In this document: piece after piece, positions 43,811-51,700 of the stretch | Position numbering within the stretch: position 1 is the first letter of the stretch | How the letters are laid out: each line of letters begins with the position of its first letter | Source of the DNA: CAUZIR01 sp965250195 | GTDB lineage: Bacteria > Chloroflexota > Dehalococcoidia > Lucifugimonadales > UBA2962 | DNA length: 64,000 bases | NCBI GenBank assembly: GCA_965250195.1 | Contig: OZ252295.1 | Span: forward strand, 2,587,424-2,651,423 | Direction of reading: 5' to 3' | Made by a program: the position numbers and the translations under genes | The notes under the pieces: model-generated | Told to the model about the DNA's origin: nothing | The model's database searches: none | The model's input: only the letters and a program-made list of their open reading frames with translations

Positions 43811-44136
43811 TGGCGAGGTCACCAACCGCCATGGCAAAGTTCGCTACATCAGCCCTCGTGCTGGCAGCGTTCGTCCTGGCCGCGTGTGGCGGCAATTCGG
43901 CCGTCGCCAGTCCCAGCGCGACCGAAGAGAGCTACCAGAGCTACTACCAGCAGTCAAAAGGCGACGTCTGCGACCCCAGCTACCCCGGCGTCTTCATCGC
44001 TCCGCCGCCGCCGGACCTGGTGTGCGAGGAGGTGCCCTACCGCAACTTCGCCGTCATCGGCTCAGACCCGCACGCCTTCGACGCCGACGGCAACGGAATT
44101 GGTTGCGAGGGGTGGCTGCACAGTGCCGGCAACTGA
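43810..44136 (+). CDS. lipoprotein with an excalibur-type calcium-binding domain
   Basis: 108 aa. Signal with lipobox LAAC; mature part has CDPSYPGVFIAPPPPDLVCEEVPYRNF and AFDADGNGIGCEGW, the DxDxDGxxCE pattern of excalibur domains with two cysteine pairs. Start 43810 overlaps the previous stop (TAATG); an ATG at 43831 would do as well. Likely secreted or surface bound. Confidence 0.75.
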   Translation: MARSPTAMAKFATSALVLAAFVLAACGGNSAVASPSATEESYQSYYQQSKGDVCDPSYPGVFIAPPPPDLVCEEVPYRNFAVIGSDPHAFDADGNGIGCEGWLHSAGN

Positions 44137-44149
44137 CGGCGAGCGAGCG

Positions 44150-44265
44150 CCTGATCGCGCACACGGGCGCGCCTTGGACCCCCTATCGCTCTCTGTAGCG
44201 GTCCTGGGCTATTCCTGTAACTAAGGGGTGTTGCTTGACGGGGTTTGACGGGGTAATCCTGGGAG
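44150..44265. repeat. dispersed repeat B, copy 2
   Basis: Matches 30153-30260 in two blocks. It runs directly into repeat E copy 17. The 450-bp gap 44137-44584 shows no gene. Confidence 0.55.
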
Positions 44266-44320
44266 TTTCGTGTGGGCTGGCACATCGTTGTTAGAGAGGC
44301 CTCAGGCACGTCAACCGGCG
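44263..44320 (+). repeat. dispersed repeat E, copy 17 (diverged)
   Basis: AGTTTCGTGTGGGCTGGCAC left arm, GGCACGTCAACCGGCG right arm. Confidence 0.5.
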
Positions 44321-44396
44321 CTCTGTTTCGACCGAAAGTCCCGGGCCATGGCGGCGAGGGCGCTTAAGAGCCGCTAGTCACGTATTTAGCACCCCC

Positions 44397-44480
44397 TTGA
44401 CAGGGCTTTGCTGGGGTCATGCTGGGAGTTGTTGGAGACGGGGGGGTCGAACTACACGTGCAACACGGGTGTAGTCCTTT
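44397..44480. repeat. dispersed repeat B, copy 3 (hairpin part)
   Basis: Repeats TTGACAGGG, GGAGACGGGG, GTCGAACTAC and TGCAACACGGG of copy 1. Stem ACTACAC/GTGTAGT replaces the different stem of copy 1 while the loop is kept. Confidence 0.6.
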
Positions 44481-44584
44481 TCACTGTCCCCCGAAGTTTT
44501 TCCGAATGGTCAGTTGGCCCAGTCTGGTCAGGGGATCAGTATTCGAGTGGCCAGATCGGTCATGGCGAACCCCGACTTGCGGAC

Positions 44585-45244
44585 CTACTTCTTAAAGACG
44601 GCGACCGTGGCCACGTAGTCCTGGTCAAGGGAGCCCGCCGTCTCCGATGTGGGGTACGGGTCCAGCGCGGAAAGGGCCACGAAAAAGCCTCCGCCCGGGG
44701 TGCCGATGGTGGGATCGACCTGTCCGCCCTCCAGTGAAAGGGTCAGTTCACCCACGTTCTGCCCGAACCACGAGATGTGTATCTTGATTTTCGCTTCGCC
44801 CGTAGTGGCGCAGGTCGCGTCCTGCGGGCAGCGGGAGTCCTCCAACACCTCCAGGAAAGTGACCGTCAAGCCGTCGCCCTGGATCGGGCTGGCCATGCGC
44901 TCGCCCAGGTCCAGTCGCACCAGCGTCCCCAGCGGAGCCACGGTGACTTCGGTATCGTCGTCGGCATCCATCACCTCGTTCGAGAAGACGAACTCGGACG
45001 CGGGTCTGCCGCTGGTGCTAGAGCCGCCCACCGGCTCCGGGGTGGGCTCGGCCTCCTCTGCCTGAGCGACCGGTTCCACCCCGACCAGGGTCGATCGGTC
45101 GCCTGCCACACCGGTGTCGCTCCGGTTGGTGGCCAGATCCCCGGAGTCGCCGGACGCGGTGGAGTCTGTGGCGGCCGGCGAGCCGGAGCAAGCCATTGCG
45201 ATAAAGATCACGACGGCGGCCGAGACGCGCAGAAGTCGAATCAA
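44585..45244 (-). CDS. lipoprotein with Cys-pair domain, kelch partner
   Basis: 219 aa, lipobox IAMAC, a Ser/Thr-rich linker and a domain starting VAPLGTLVRLDLGERM with LTVTFLEVLEDSRCPQDATC (two paired Cys) and TLSLEGG. The same domain forms the C-terminus of the kelch protein at 20434 (FIEVVSDTRCASGVPCDD). It lies directly downstream of a kelch gene that lacks the domain. Ends VATVAVFKK like its fused counterpart (IATLAIVEWRKPR). Confidence 0.8.
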   Translation of the reverse strand: MIRLLRVSAAVVIFIAMACSGSPAATDSTASGDSGDLATNRSDTGVAGDRSTLVGVEPVAQAEEAEPTPEPVGGSSTSGRPASEFVFSNEVMDADDDTEVTVAPLGTLVRLDLGERMASPIQGDGLTVTFLEVLEDSRCPQDATCATTGEAKIKIHISWFGQNVGELTLSLEGGQVDPTIGTPGGGFFVALSALDPYPTSETAGSLDQDYVATVAVFKK

Positions 45245-45269
45245 AGGGTCCCCCTGGCGCTCGACGGCC

Positions 45270-46454
45270 TTAGGGCACGTACAGTTCGGTCTCGGAATAC
45301 GCGCCGTCCGGGCCGGTGCCGCCGGTAATCAGCGCCCGGCCGTCGGCCAGTATCGTGACGATGTGTCGGTATCTCTCATCCAGCAAGTCGGGAGCCACCG
45401 TCCAGGTATCCAGCTCCGGATCGTAGATCTCCACCGAGCCGCCCACAGCCAGCCCACCGCTGACCATCACCTGTCCGTCGGCTAACAGCACCGCCGAGTG
45501 TTCGGACCGTTTATTCGCCAGTTCCGAGACCGGAGAGAACGCGGAGGTCGCCGGGTCCCATATCTCTCCCGAATTCTTTGCCTTGCCCTGACCACCGACC
45601 ACTAGGACCCGGCCGTCAGACAACAGGGTGACCGTGTGCAGTATCCGGCCGACCGACATCTCTCCGGCGTCCGTCCACGTATCGCTCGCCGGATCGTAGA
45701 GTTCTGCTGACTCAAGGTACGGGCCATCCATTTTGCCCCCCCCGACCACCAGCACCCTGCCGTCCGTGAGCGTGACGGCGACGTGCCGCCTGCGCTTCTC
45801 GCTCATCGACGCGGCTTCGGCCCACACACCGGTCGCGGGGTCGTAAATCTCAGTCGAGGCCAGCGTGCTGAACAGCTCGATATCAAGGCCGCCGGTTACG
45901 AGGACGCGACCGTCGTCGAGCACCGCCCAGGCCTCGGTCTCCCGCGCCACCGACAACGAACCGGTCAGGGTCCAGGTATCGGTTGTCGGGTCCCACAATT
46001 CCGCCGTGAGGAAGGGATCCAGGGTCACGCCCACCCCTCCTGCCACCAGTACTGATCCGTTGGGGAGGGCGGCCACCACCATCTGCCTGCGGCCCTCGAC
46101 AAGAGAGCCCGTCCTTGTCCACTCGCCGGTTGCCGGATCATAGATCTCGGTCGTGTCGTAAACCGTCGCCCGGATGGCCCGGCCGCCCTTGCCCCGACCG
46201 CCGATGGCCATCACCCGGCCGTCGGGTAGCGTCACCAAGTTGTGGTAAAAGCGATCATCGTGCATCTTACCGGTGCTGGTGAACTCGCCGATCGACCGTG
46301 TGAGCTTCGCCGGCTCGTCGGCGCTGTCTGCGTCGCCGCCGGCATCGACGGATGTTGAAGTGGCAGCAGGTGCGCTGCTGCAGGCGACCAGGGCCATCGC
46401 CGCAACCAGGGCCAGCACAAATAGGGCCGCGATAAAGAGAGTCCGACGGTGCAT
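45270..46454 (-). CDS. kelch-repeat lipoprotein 3
   Basis: 394 aa. ATG 46454 follows GGGAGG. Lipobox LVAC, linker, then six or seven kelch blades with the TLPDGRVMAIGGRGKGG pattern to the end. It lacks the C-terminal domain that the next gene supplies 25 bp away, so the two probably form one complex. Confidence 0.86.
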   Translation of the reverse strand: MHRRTLFIAALFVLALVAAMALVACSSAPAATSTSVDAGGDADSADEPAKLTRSIGEFTSTGKMHDDRFYHNLVTLPDGRVMAIGGRGKGGRAIRATVYDTTEIYDPATGEWTRTGSLVEGRRQMVVAALPNGSVLVAGGVGVTLDPFLTAELWDPTTDTWTLTGSLSVARETEAWAVLDDGRVLVTGGLDIELFSTLASTEIYDPATGVWAEAASMSEKRRRHVAVTLTDGRVLVVGGGKMDGPYLESAELYDPASDTWTDAGEMSVGRILHTVTLLSDGRVLVVGGQGKAKNSGEIWDPATSAFSPVSELANKRSEHSAVLLADGQVMVSGGLAVGGSVEIYDPELDTWTVAPDLLDERYRHIVTILADGRALITGGTGPDGAYSETELYVP

Positions 46455-46562
46455 CGAATCACCTCCCGCCGAACCCTATTCAGGTCCGGCGAAGATTCAC
46501 CCGCGTTCCGTGGTTACAGGTACAAGGCCGACTTTACAGCATGCAGTCAACCCGTATACCGC

Positions 46563-46652
46563 TGTGACCTAATCATCTACACCGGAGAAGGTGGCAACGA
46601 GGGCGGACGACAGGTCGCCGACCAGCAGTTCACCAAGGGCAACAAGGCGTTT
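46563..46652 (+). pseudogene. fragment of a YDG/SRA-domain protein
   Basis: A 30-residue stretch, CDLIIYTGEGGNEGGRQVAD then QQFTKGNKAF, matches the conserved core of YDG/SRA (modified-cytosine-binding) domains (xDxIIYTGxGGxx..GRQxADQxLTxGNxAL). Neither side continues the domain. It sits between two minus-strand genes as the remnant of a restriction- or defence-type gene. Confidence 0.5.
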
Positions 46653-46718
46653 TGGTGCGCCCCGGCGGCCTCCGGCGCCGGTGGCATCGGTGATACGGCG
46701 TATCGGGGGGATACCGAT

Positions 46719-47951
46719 CTATATGGCACCCCGGCCCCTGAGGGCGGCCGCCTCGCCGGCGTCTATGCCCAGGACCTGGCCAAGTACCTCTTCTGTGTGT
46801 TCTGAGAGCAGGGGCGCCGCCGTGACCCGGACCACGTTGCCCTCAACCTTTATCGGGCAGCCGATTCCCGTGTAGTCTCCCCGCACCGGGTCGCTTACAT
46901 CGACCATCATCTCGCGCGCTCGCAGGTGCGGGTCGGTGAGCAGCTCGGCGGTGTCGCGTACCGCGCTGCACGGGATGCCGATGTCGCTCAGTTCGTCCAT
47001 CACTTCGTATTTCGTTTTCGTTTTCGTCCAGCGCGACACGATTTCGGCGACCTCTTCCGGTCGCTCGGCCCTGGCCTGGTCGGTGGCGTAACGCTCGTCG
47101 CCGATCAGCTCGGGCCTGCCGGTGACGGCGAGCAGGGCGTCCCAGGCTTCTCCGCCAATGTTTATGCTCACGTAGTCGTTTGGGCCGCCGCCCGAGCAGA
47201 GGTAGACGAAGTCGGGGATTCCCCAGATCCGGTTGCCGGTTCGCCGCACCGGCTCGCCCGCGGGCAGCGTCTCCACGTACCTGACCCGAATGAGGTTTAG
47301 CACCGCGTCCTGCATCGAGACCTCGACTTTCGGCGCGATACCGGTCTTATCGCGCTGCCGCAGGGCGGCGAGGATGCCGATGGCGCAGTGCAGCCCAGAC
47401 CCCGAGTCTGCGATGCCGGACGAGGTAAAGACCGGTGGGCGGTCGGGGAAGCCGTTGGTGCTCATCGCCCCCCCGGCCGCCTGTGCGACGTTCTCGTAGC
47501 TCTTGAGGTGCGCGTCAGGCCCGTAGGTTCCGAAGCCCTTTATGGACGCGACGACGAGGCGCGGGAACTCTTCTGACAACGTCTCGGGACCCAGCGCGAA
47601 GCTCTCCATGCGGCCGGGGGCGTAGTTCTCCACGACAACGTCGGACTCTGCGGCGAGACGTTTGAACAGGGACACGCCTTCCACAGACTTGAGGTTGACC
47701 GTGATGCCCCGCTTGTTGGCGTTGAAGACGAGGTAGTAGAAGCTGTCGACGTCCGGGCGGTCAGCCATCTCCCAGCGGGTTCTATCTCCCCGGCCCGGCT
47801 CCTCTATTTTGATGACGTCGGCCCCGAGCCATGCCAGTAGCTGGGTGCAGGACGGCCCTGCCTGCACCTGCGTAAGGTCGAGTATGCGTACGCCCTCTAA
47901 CGGCCCGGTCCCCGAAGGCCTGGTCATTGGGGACTGTAGCTTCCTTTGCAT
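46719..47951 (-). CDS. CaiB/BaiF family CoA-transferase, copy 1
   Basis: 410 aa class III CoA-transferase. Start ATG 47951 has GGAGGTGGG. Motifs: GVRILDLTQVQAGP, LLAWLGADVIKIEEPGRGD, ITVNLKSVEG, VVVENYAPGRM, and GFPDRPPVFTSSGIADSGSGLHC, which contains the active-site Asp. Moves CoA between acids such as formate/oxalate or a carnitine-like compound; the pair is unknown. Confidence 0.87.
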   Translation of the reverse strand: MQRKLQSPMTRPSGTGPLEGVRILDLTQVQAGPSCTQLLAWLGADVIKIEEPGRGDRTRWEMADRPDVDSFYYLVFNANKRGITVNLKSVEGVSLFKRLAAESDVVVENYAPGRMESFALGPETLSEEFPRLVVASIKGFGTYGPDAHLKSYENVAQAAGGAMSTNGFPDRPPVFTSSGIADSGSGLHCAIGILAALRQRDKTGIAPKVEVSMQDAVLNLIRVRYVETLPAGEPVRRTGNRIWGIPDFVYLCSGGGPNDYVSINIGGEAWDALLAVTGRPELIGDERYATDQARAERPEEVAEIVSRWTKTKTKYEVMDELSDIGIPCSAVRDTAELLTDPHLRAREMMVDVSDPVRGDYTGIGCPIKVEGNVVRVTAAPLLSEHTEEVLGQVLGIDAGEAAALRGRGAI

Positions 47952-48051
47952 GGCCCACCTCCGATTGACGGGTTCGGCACGACTTGGGGGAAGTTTATGC
48001 GATTCCGCACGGCGAGCGGATTACGAAGGCTGGGGGATACCTAGATCGGCT

Positions 48052-48112
48052 CAGTTTCCCGCGCGGGGCCACACAGCCCCTAGAACGGGCCGCCCTGGCT
48101 CAACCGGCGGGG
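48052..48112 (+). repeat. dispersed repeat E, copy 18
   Basis: Last full copy in the window. In the 325-bp gap 47952-48275 a 9-bp inverted repeat, GCCCCACCT (48133) and AGGTGGGGC (48186), is the only other structure. Confidence 0.8.
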
Positions 48113-48275
48113 TCGAGTGTTCGGCTGTGAGGGCCCCACCTCAGTCGGATACAGCACAACTGGAAATGAGCCACCTGAGGGCGATAGGTGGGGCTAGGCG
48201 GGAAACCAGGGCCGATTGCCCTGTTTCACAACCTCATGCTATGACTGTCAAGCAGTCTATAGGCGAGAGGAGCGG

Positions 48276-48351
48276 TGGAGCCAACGAGCGGACTCGAACC
48301 GCTGACCTGCTGTTTACGAAACAGCTGCTCTACCGACTGAGCTACGTTGGC
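48276..48351 (-). tRNA. tRNA-Thr (anticodon CGU)
   Basis: Full cloverleaf on the minus strand: acceptor GCCAACG/CGTTGGC, D arm TAGCTCAGTCGGTAGAGCA, anticodon stem GCTGT/ACAGC with loop TTCGTAA (CGU, reads ACG), T arm GGTTCGAGTCC and an encoded CCA. Confidence 0.92.
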
Positions 48352-48357
48352 CTGCTC

Positions 48358-48867
48358 CTATGATATCCGCCCCTCGTCGATCTTGCGCTGGAGATACGCG
48401 ACGAATTCACCGTCGTATTTCGCCTGCACGTCCGGCCTGTTCCAGTCGCGTCCAGTGACTTTGCCACGGCAGTCGGTCGCACCACAGGCACACTCCCACT
48501 CCCAGTCATCGTCGTCCGTGGTGCCGTAGTCGAACGTCAACTCCTCCCCCTCGGCGATGGGGCGACGGGCCACGAAGATGACCTGACCCTGCACGGCCAG
48601 GTCGGGGTCGCAGGAGTGGTTGAGGTGCAACATCCCACCCTCCCGCTCCCCGTCGCTGGTCGGGCCCAGGAACAGGTCTTCGGCGATCTGTATCTCTGCT
48701 GGGCCGAGCTTCAATGACACCTCGTCGCGCTGATCCCGGTCCATCACATATCCACCTTTCACGCAGACGACCTCCCCCACCTCGATTGGGTCTGCCGTGA
48801 ACAGCCCTCGGCCATGCACTCCACTGTCGCGCTTCTCTATCTTCGGCGAGAACCAACTGAGTTTCAT
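48358..48867 (-). CDS. SET-domain protein, putative lysine methyltransferase
   Basis: 169 aa, almost only a SET domain. Motifs: SGVHGRGLFTADPIEVGEVV at the start, MLHLNHSCDPDLAV (the NHSCxPN AdoMet site with Asp for Asn), EELTFDYGTTDDDDW (the ELTxDY lysine site) and post-SET CACGATDCRG. Bacterial SET proteins may modify ribosomal or DNA-binding proteins. Ends just before the tRNA. Confidence 0.84.
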   Translation of the reverse strand: MKLSWFSPKIEKRDSGVHGRGLFTADPIEVGEVVCVKGGYVMDRDQRDEVSLKLGPAEIQIAEDLFLGPTSDGEREGGMLHLNHSCDPDLAVQGQVIFVARRPIAEGEELTFDYGTTDDDDWEWECACGATDCRGKVTGRDWNRPDVQAKYDGEFVAYLQRKIDEGRIS

Positions 48868-48899
48868 GACGGGATCACCATGTGGCGGTCAATTGCCTG

Positions 48900-50060
48900 C
48901 TAATGCCCCGTCGGGGCGTCGATGACGCGTTGGGCGATGATGTCGCGCATGATCTCTGAGGTTCCCGCGGCGATGGTCCATACCCGGTAGTCCCGGGCGA
49001 AGCGTTCAACGAATGTCTCTCGCATGTAGCCGTAACCACCGTGCAGTTGGACGGCGTCGTAGCCGACTTTCACAGCTGTCTCCGAGGCAACGAGTTTGGC
49101 CATCGAGACCTCTTTCGCACACTCTTTGCCCGCTGCGAACAGGTCCGCGGCATGGTACGTCAGACCCTTCGCAGCCTCTATGCGCGTCGCCATGTCGGCG
49201 ATCTTGTGCTGCAGGCCTTGTTTTGCGGCCAGTGGCCGACCAAACGCTTGACGTTGCTTGAGATAGGCCTGGGTGTCTTCGAGCGCTCGTTCGGAGGCGG
49301 AGACGCACATGACTGCGACCATGAGGCGCTCGCGCTGCAGACCGGCGGCGAGCTGGTGGAACCCCCTGCCCTCCTCGCCCAAGAGGTCGGCGGCGGGTAC
49401 CCGGACTCCGTCGAAGGTCAGCTCGGCGGTGTCGGAGGAGAGCATGCCGGTTTTGTCCATTTTCCGGGTGACGATGACGCCGGGCGTATCCCGCTGGACG
49501 AGAAATTGGGAGATGCCCCTGTGACGCTTATCTTCGCCAGGAGGTGCGGTCCGAGAGGCCACGAAGTACAGGTCGCCGTAGACGCCGTTGGTGGTGAAGG
49601 TCTTGGCGCCGGTGATGACCCAGTCATCTCCGTCGGGCACGGCTAGGGTCTCAATGCCGGCCATGTCGGAGCCGGCGCCGGGCTCGGTGATGGCAAGGGC
49701 GCAGACGGTTTCGCCGTTGATGATGCCGGGTAAATAACGGGCCTTTTGGGCTTCGGTACCGATGGCCGACAGCCAGGGCGACGACATGTCGGTGTGCACG
49801 ATGACGGAGAAGGCAACGCCTCCGGCGCGGCAACGGGCAAGCTCTTCGGCCAGCACGACGGACATCCAAAAGTCGGCGCCGCCGCCACCGTATCGCTCGG
49901 GGTATTCGACTCCCAGGAAGCCCAGCTCACCCATCTGGCGAAACAGCGAACTGGGAATCTCGCCCTGCTCTTCCCATTCGTCGACGTTTGGGTCGATCTC
50001 CTCGCGCACGAAGCGGCGTACGGCGTCCCTGAAGATCTGGTGCTGGGCTGCAAAACTCAT
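48900..50060 (-). CDS. acyl-CoA dehydrogenase
   Basis: FAD-dependent acyl-CoA dehydrogenase, 386 aa. N-terminal helical domain, FAD/substrate motifs ALAITEPGAGSDMAGI and KTFTTNGVYGD, KMDKTGMLSSDTAELTFDGV, and C-terminal LHGGYGYMRETFVERFARDYRV with the Glu of YMRE as candidate base. The stop-start overlap with the synthetase upstream (4 bp) makes them one translational unit. Chain specificity is not clear. Confidence 0.88.
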   Translation of the reverse strand: MSFAAQHQIFRDAVRRFVREEIDPNVDEWEEQGEIPSSLFRQMGELGFLGVEYPERYGGGGADFWMSVVLAEELARCRAGGVAFSVIVHTDMSSPWLSAIGTEAQKARYLPGIINGETVCALAITEPGAGSDMAGIETLAVPDGDDWVITGAKTFTTNGVYGDLYFVASRTAPPGEDKRHRGISQFLVQRDTPGVIVTRKMDKTGMLSSDTAELTFDGVRVPAADLLGEEGRGFHQLAAGLQRERLMVAVMCVSASERALEDTQAYLKQRQAFGRPLAAKQGLQHKIADMATRIEAAKGLTYHAADLFAAGKECAKEVSMAKLVASETAVKVGYDAVQLHGGYGYMRETFVERFARDYRVWTIAAGTSEIMRDIIAQRVIDAPTGH

Positions 50061-51700
50061 CGCGCTGGCCGGTCCCGACGGCGCAGTTCGTTGCGGCGTA
50101 TTTTGCCGCTGACGGTCTTAGGGAGTTCATCGATGAACTCGATCTCCCTGGGGTATTTGTAGGGGGCCGTTGCCTCGCGCACATGGGCCTGCAACGTTTT
50201 TGCCAACTGATCGGACGGAGAGTTGCCCTGAGTCAGGGCGACGAAGGCCTTTACGATCTGGCCGCGAACGGGGTCGGGCTTGGCCACGACGGCTGCTTCG
50301 GCGACGGCCGGGTGCTCCATGAGCGCGGACTCGACTTCGAACGGCCCGATGCGGTACGAGGCACTGATGATGAGGTCGTCGCCGCGGCCGAGGAACCAGA
50401 AGTAGCCGTCTTCGTCACGGGTGGCCAGGTCGCCGGTGAAGTACCAATCGCCCCTGAACGCTTTCGCGTTCGCCTCGGGGTCACGCCAGTAGCCCGGGAA
50501 CAGACCAATTGGCCGCACTGGCGACGTGCGTGCGGCGATCTGGCCCACTTCGCCTGCGGGAACCTCACGGCCGTCGTCATCCACTATGGCCAGATCGAAT
50601 CCGGGGCAGGCAACGCCCATCGAGCCGGGTTTGTGTTGCATCCCTGGAAAAGTTGCCGCCATAAGGGTCGATTCGGTCTGGCCGTAGCCCTCCCAGATGT
50701 GCAGGCCGGTGCCCGCGCGCCAGGCGTCGATTACCTCGCCATCGACGGCCTCACCGGCGGCCACGGTGTGGCGCAGCGCTCTGGGGCTGAATTTCGACAG
50801 GTCTTGCTGCACCATCATCCGGTAGGCCGTCGGCGGCGCGAAGAAGGTGGTGATGGGGAACTTTTCCAGGACGTCCAACGCAAGTGCGCCGTCGAAGCGG
50901 CTGCGCTGGTCCCAGATGAAGAGGGTCGCACCCATGTTCCAGGGCGCGAAGAAGGCGGTCCACGCCGCCTGCGCCCAGCCGGTGTCGGCGAGGGTCCAGT
51001 GAAGATCGGTGGGCCGGTTGTCGAGCCAGAATTTTCCGGTGGCCACATGGCCTATCGGGTAGCTGGCGTGGGTGTTGAGCACCATTTTCGGGTTGCCCGT
51101 GGTGCCGGACGTGAAGTAGATCATCAGGGGATCTGTCGAAAGGTTGTTCGGGTGGGGCAGCTCCGGTGACGCGGCCGCCAACAGGTCTTCGAAACTGTTC
51201 GAGCCCTCTCCTCCTACGACGACGACGTCCCGCAAACTGGGGCACTCGCCCTTGACCGACTCCAGCTTCGAAAAGTTCTCGTGGTCGGTGATCGCCATTG
51301 ACGCCTCTGACGCTCCGACTCGGTAGGCGATGTCCTTGGCCGTCAACAGCGTGGTGCCCGGCACCGGCACGAGGCCCGCACGCATGCACCCGAGCACGAT
51401 TTCCCACCATTCGACGACGCGGTGGAGCATAAGGAAGACGCGATCGCCCTTTTTCGCGCCCAGACCGGTGAGGGCGTTGGCTACGCGCCTGGAACGCTCG
51501 GAAAACTCCCGGAACGTGACCTCACGGCAGGCCTGGCCGTCCGGCGCAAGCCAGATCATGGCCACCTTTTCCGGGTCGTCGCCCCGGCGGTCGAAGACAT
51601 CGAATGCCCAGTTGAATTTTTCCGGCACTTCCTGGCTGAAAGTGCGGTAGGTCTCGGCGTAGTCGCCGACCTGATAATTTTTTTGTTTTGCCGAGGTCAA
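50057..51700 (-). CDS. acyl-CoA synthetase (AMP-forming, ACSM/benzoate-CoA-ligase-like)
   Basis: 547 aa, ANL-superfamily adenylating enzyme. P-loop YFTSGTTGNPKMV, A8 hinge YFTGDLATRDEDGYFWFLGRGDD, and the catalytic C-terminal lysine in KTVSGKIRRNELR. The N-terminal FNWAFDVFDRR resembles medium-chain/aromatic acyl-CoA synthetases. It would supply the acyl-CoA to the dehydrogenase encoded next. Confidence 0.88.
   Translation of the reverse strand: MTSAKQKNYQVGDYAETYRTFSQEVPEKFNWAFDVFDRRGDDPEKVAMIWLAPDGQACREVTFREFSERSRRVANALTGLGAKKGDRVFLMLHRVVEWWEIVLGCMRAGLVPVPGTTLLTAKDIAYRVGASEASMAITDHENFSKLESVKGECPSLRDVVVVGGEGSNSFEDLLAAASPELPHPNNLSTDPLMIYFTSGTTGNPKMVLNTHASYPIGHVATGKFWLDNRPTDLHWTLADTGWAQAAWTAFFAPWNMGATLFIWDQRSRFDGALALDVLEKFPITTFFAPPTAYRMMVQQDLSKFSPRALRHTVAAGEAVDGEVIDAWRAGTGLHIWEGYGQTESTLMAATFPGMQHKPGSMGVACPGFDLAIVDDDGREVPAGEVGQIAARTSPVRPIGLFPGYWRDPEANAKAFRGDWYFTGDLATRDEDGYFWFLGRGDDLIISASYRIGPFEVESALMEHPAVAEAAVVAKPDPVRGQIVKAFVALTQGNSPSDQLAKTLQAHVREATAPYKYPREIEFIDELPKTVSGKIRRNELRRRDRPAR

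Noticed and set aside
30150..44480. tmRNA or tRNA gene in repeat B
   Set aside because: Only a GTTCGA and TCTCCACCA-like fragment is present; the T stem does not pair and no acceptor partner is seen.
28232..48112. Integron attC array
   Set aside because: The heptamer GCTCAAC in repeat E fits RYYYAAC, but no matching GTTRRRY partner or integrase is seen, and genes point in both directions and include a 3.8-kb one.
28232..48112. CRISPR array
   Set aside because: Repeats are hundreds to thousands of bases apart with genes between, and no cas genes are present.
47809..48363. 184-aa plus-strand ORF across the tRNA
   Set aside because: Its last part is the reverse strand of tRNA-Thr, and the rest is repeat E and intergenic sequence.
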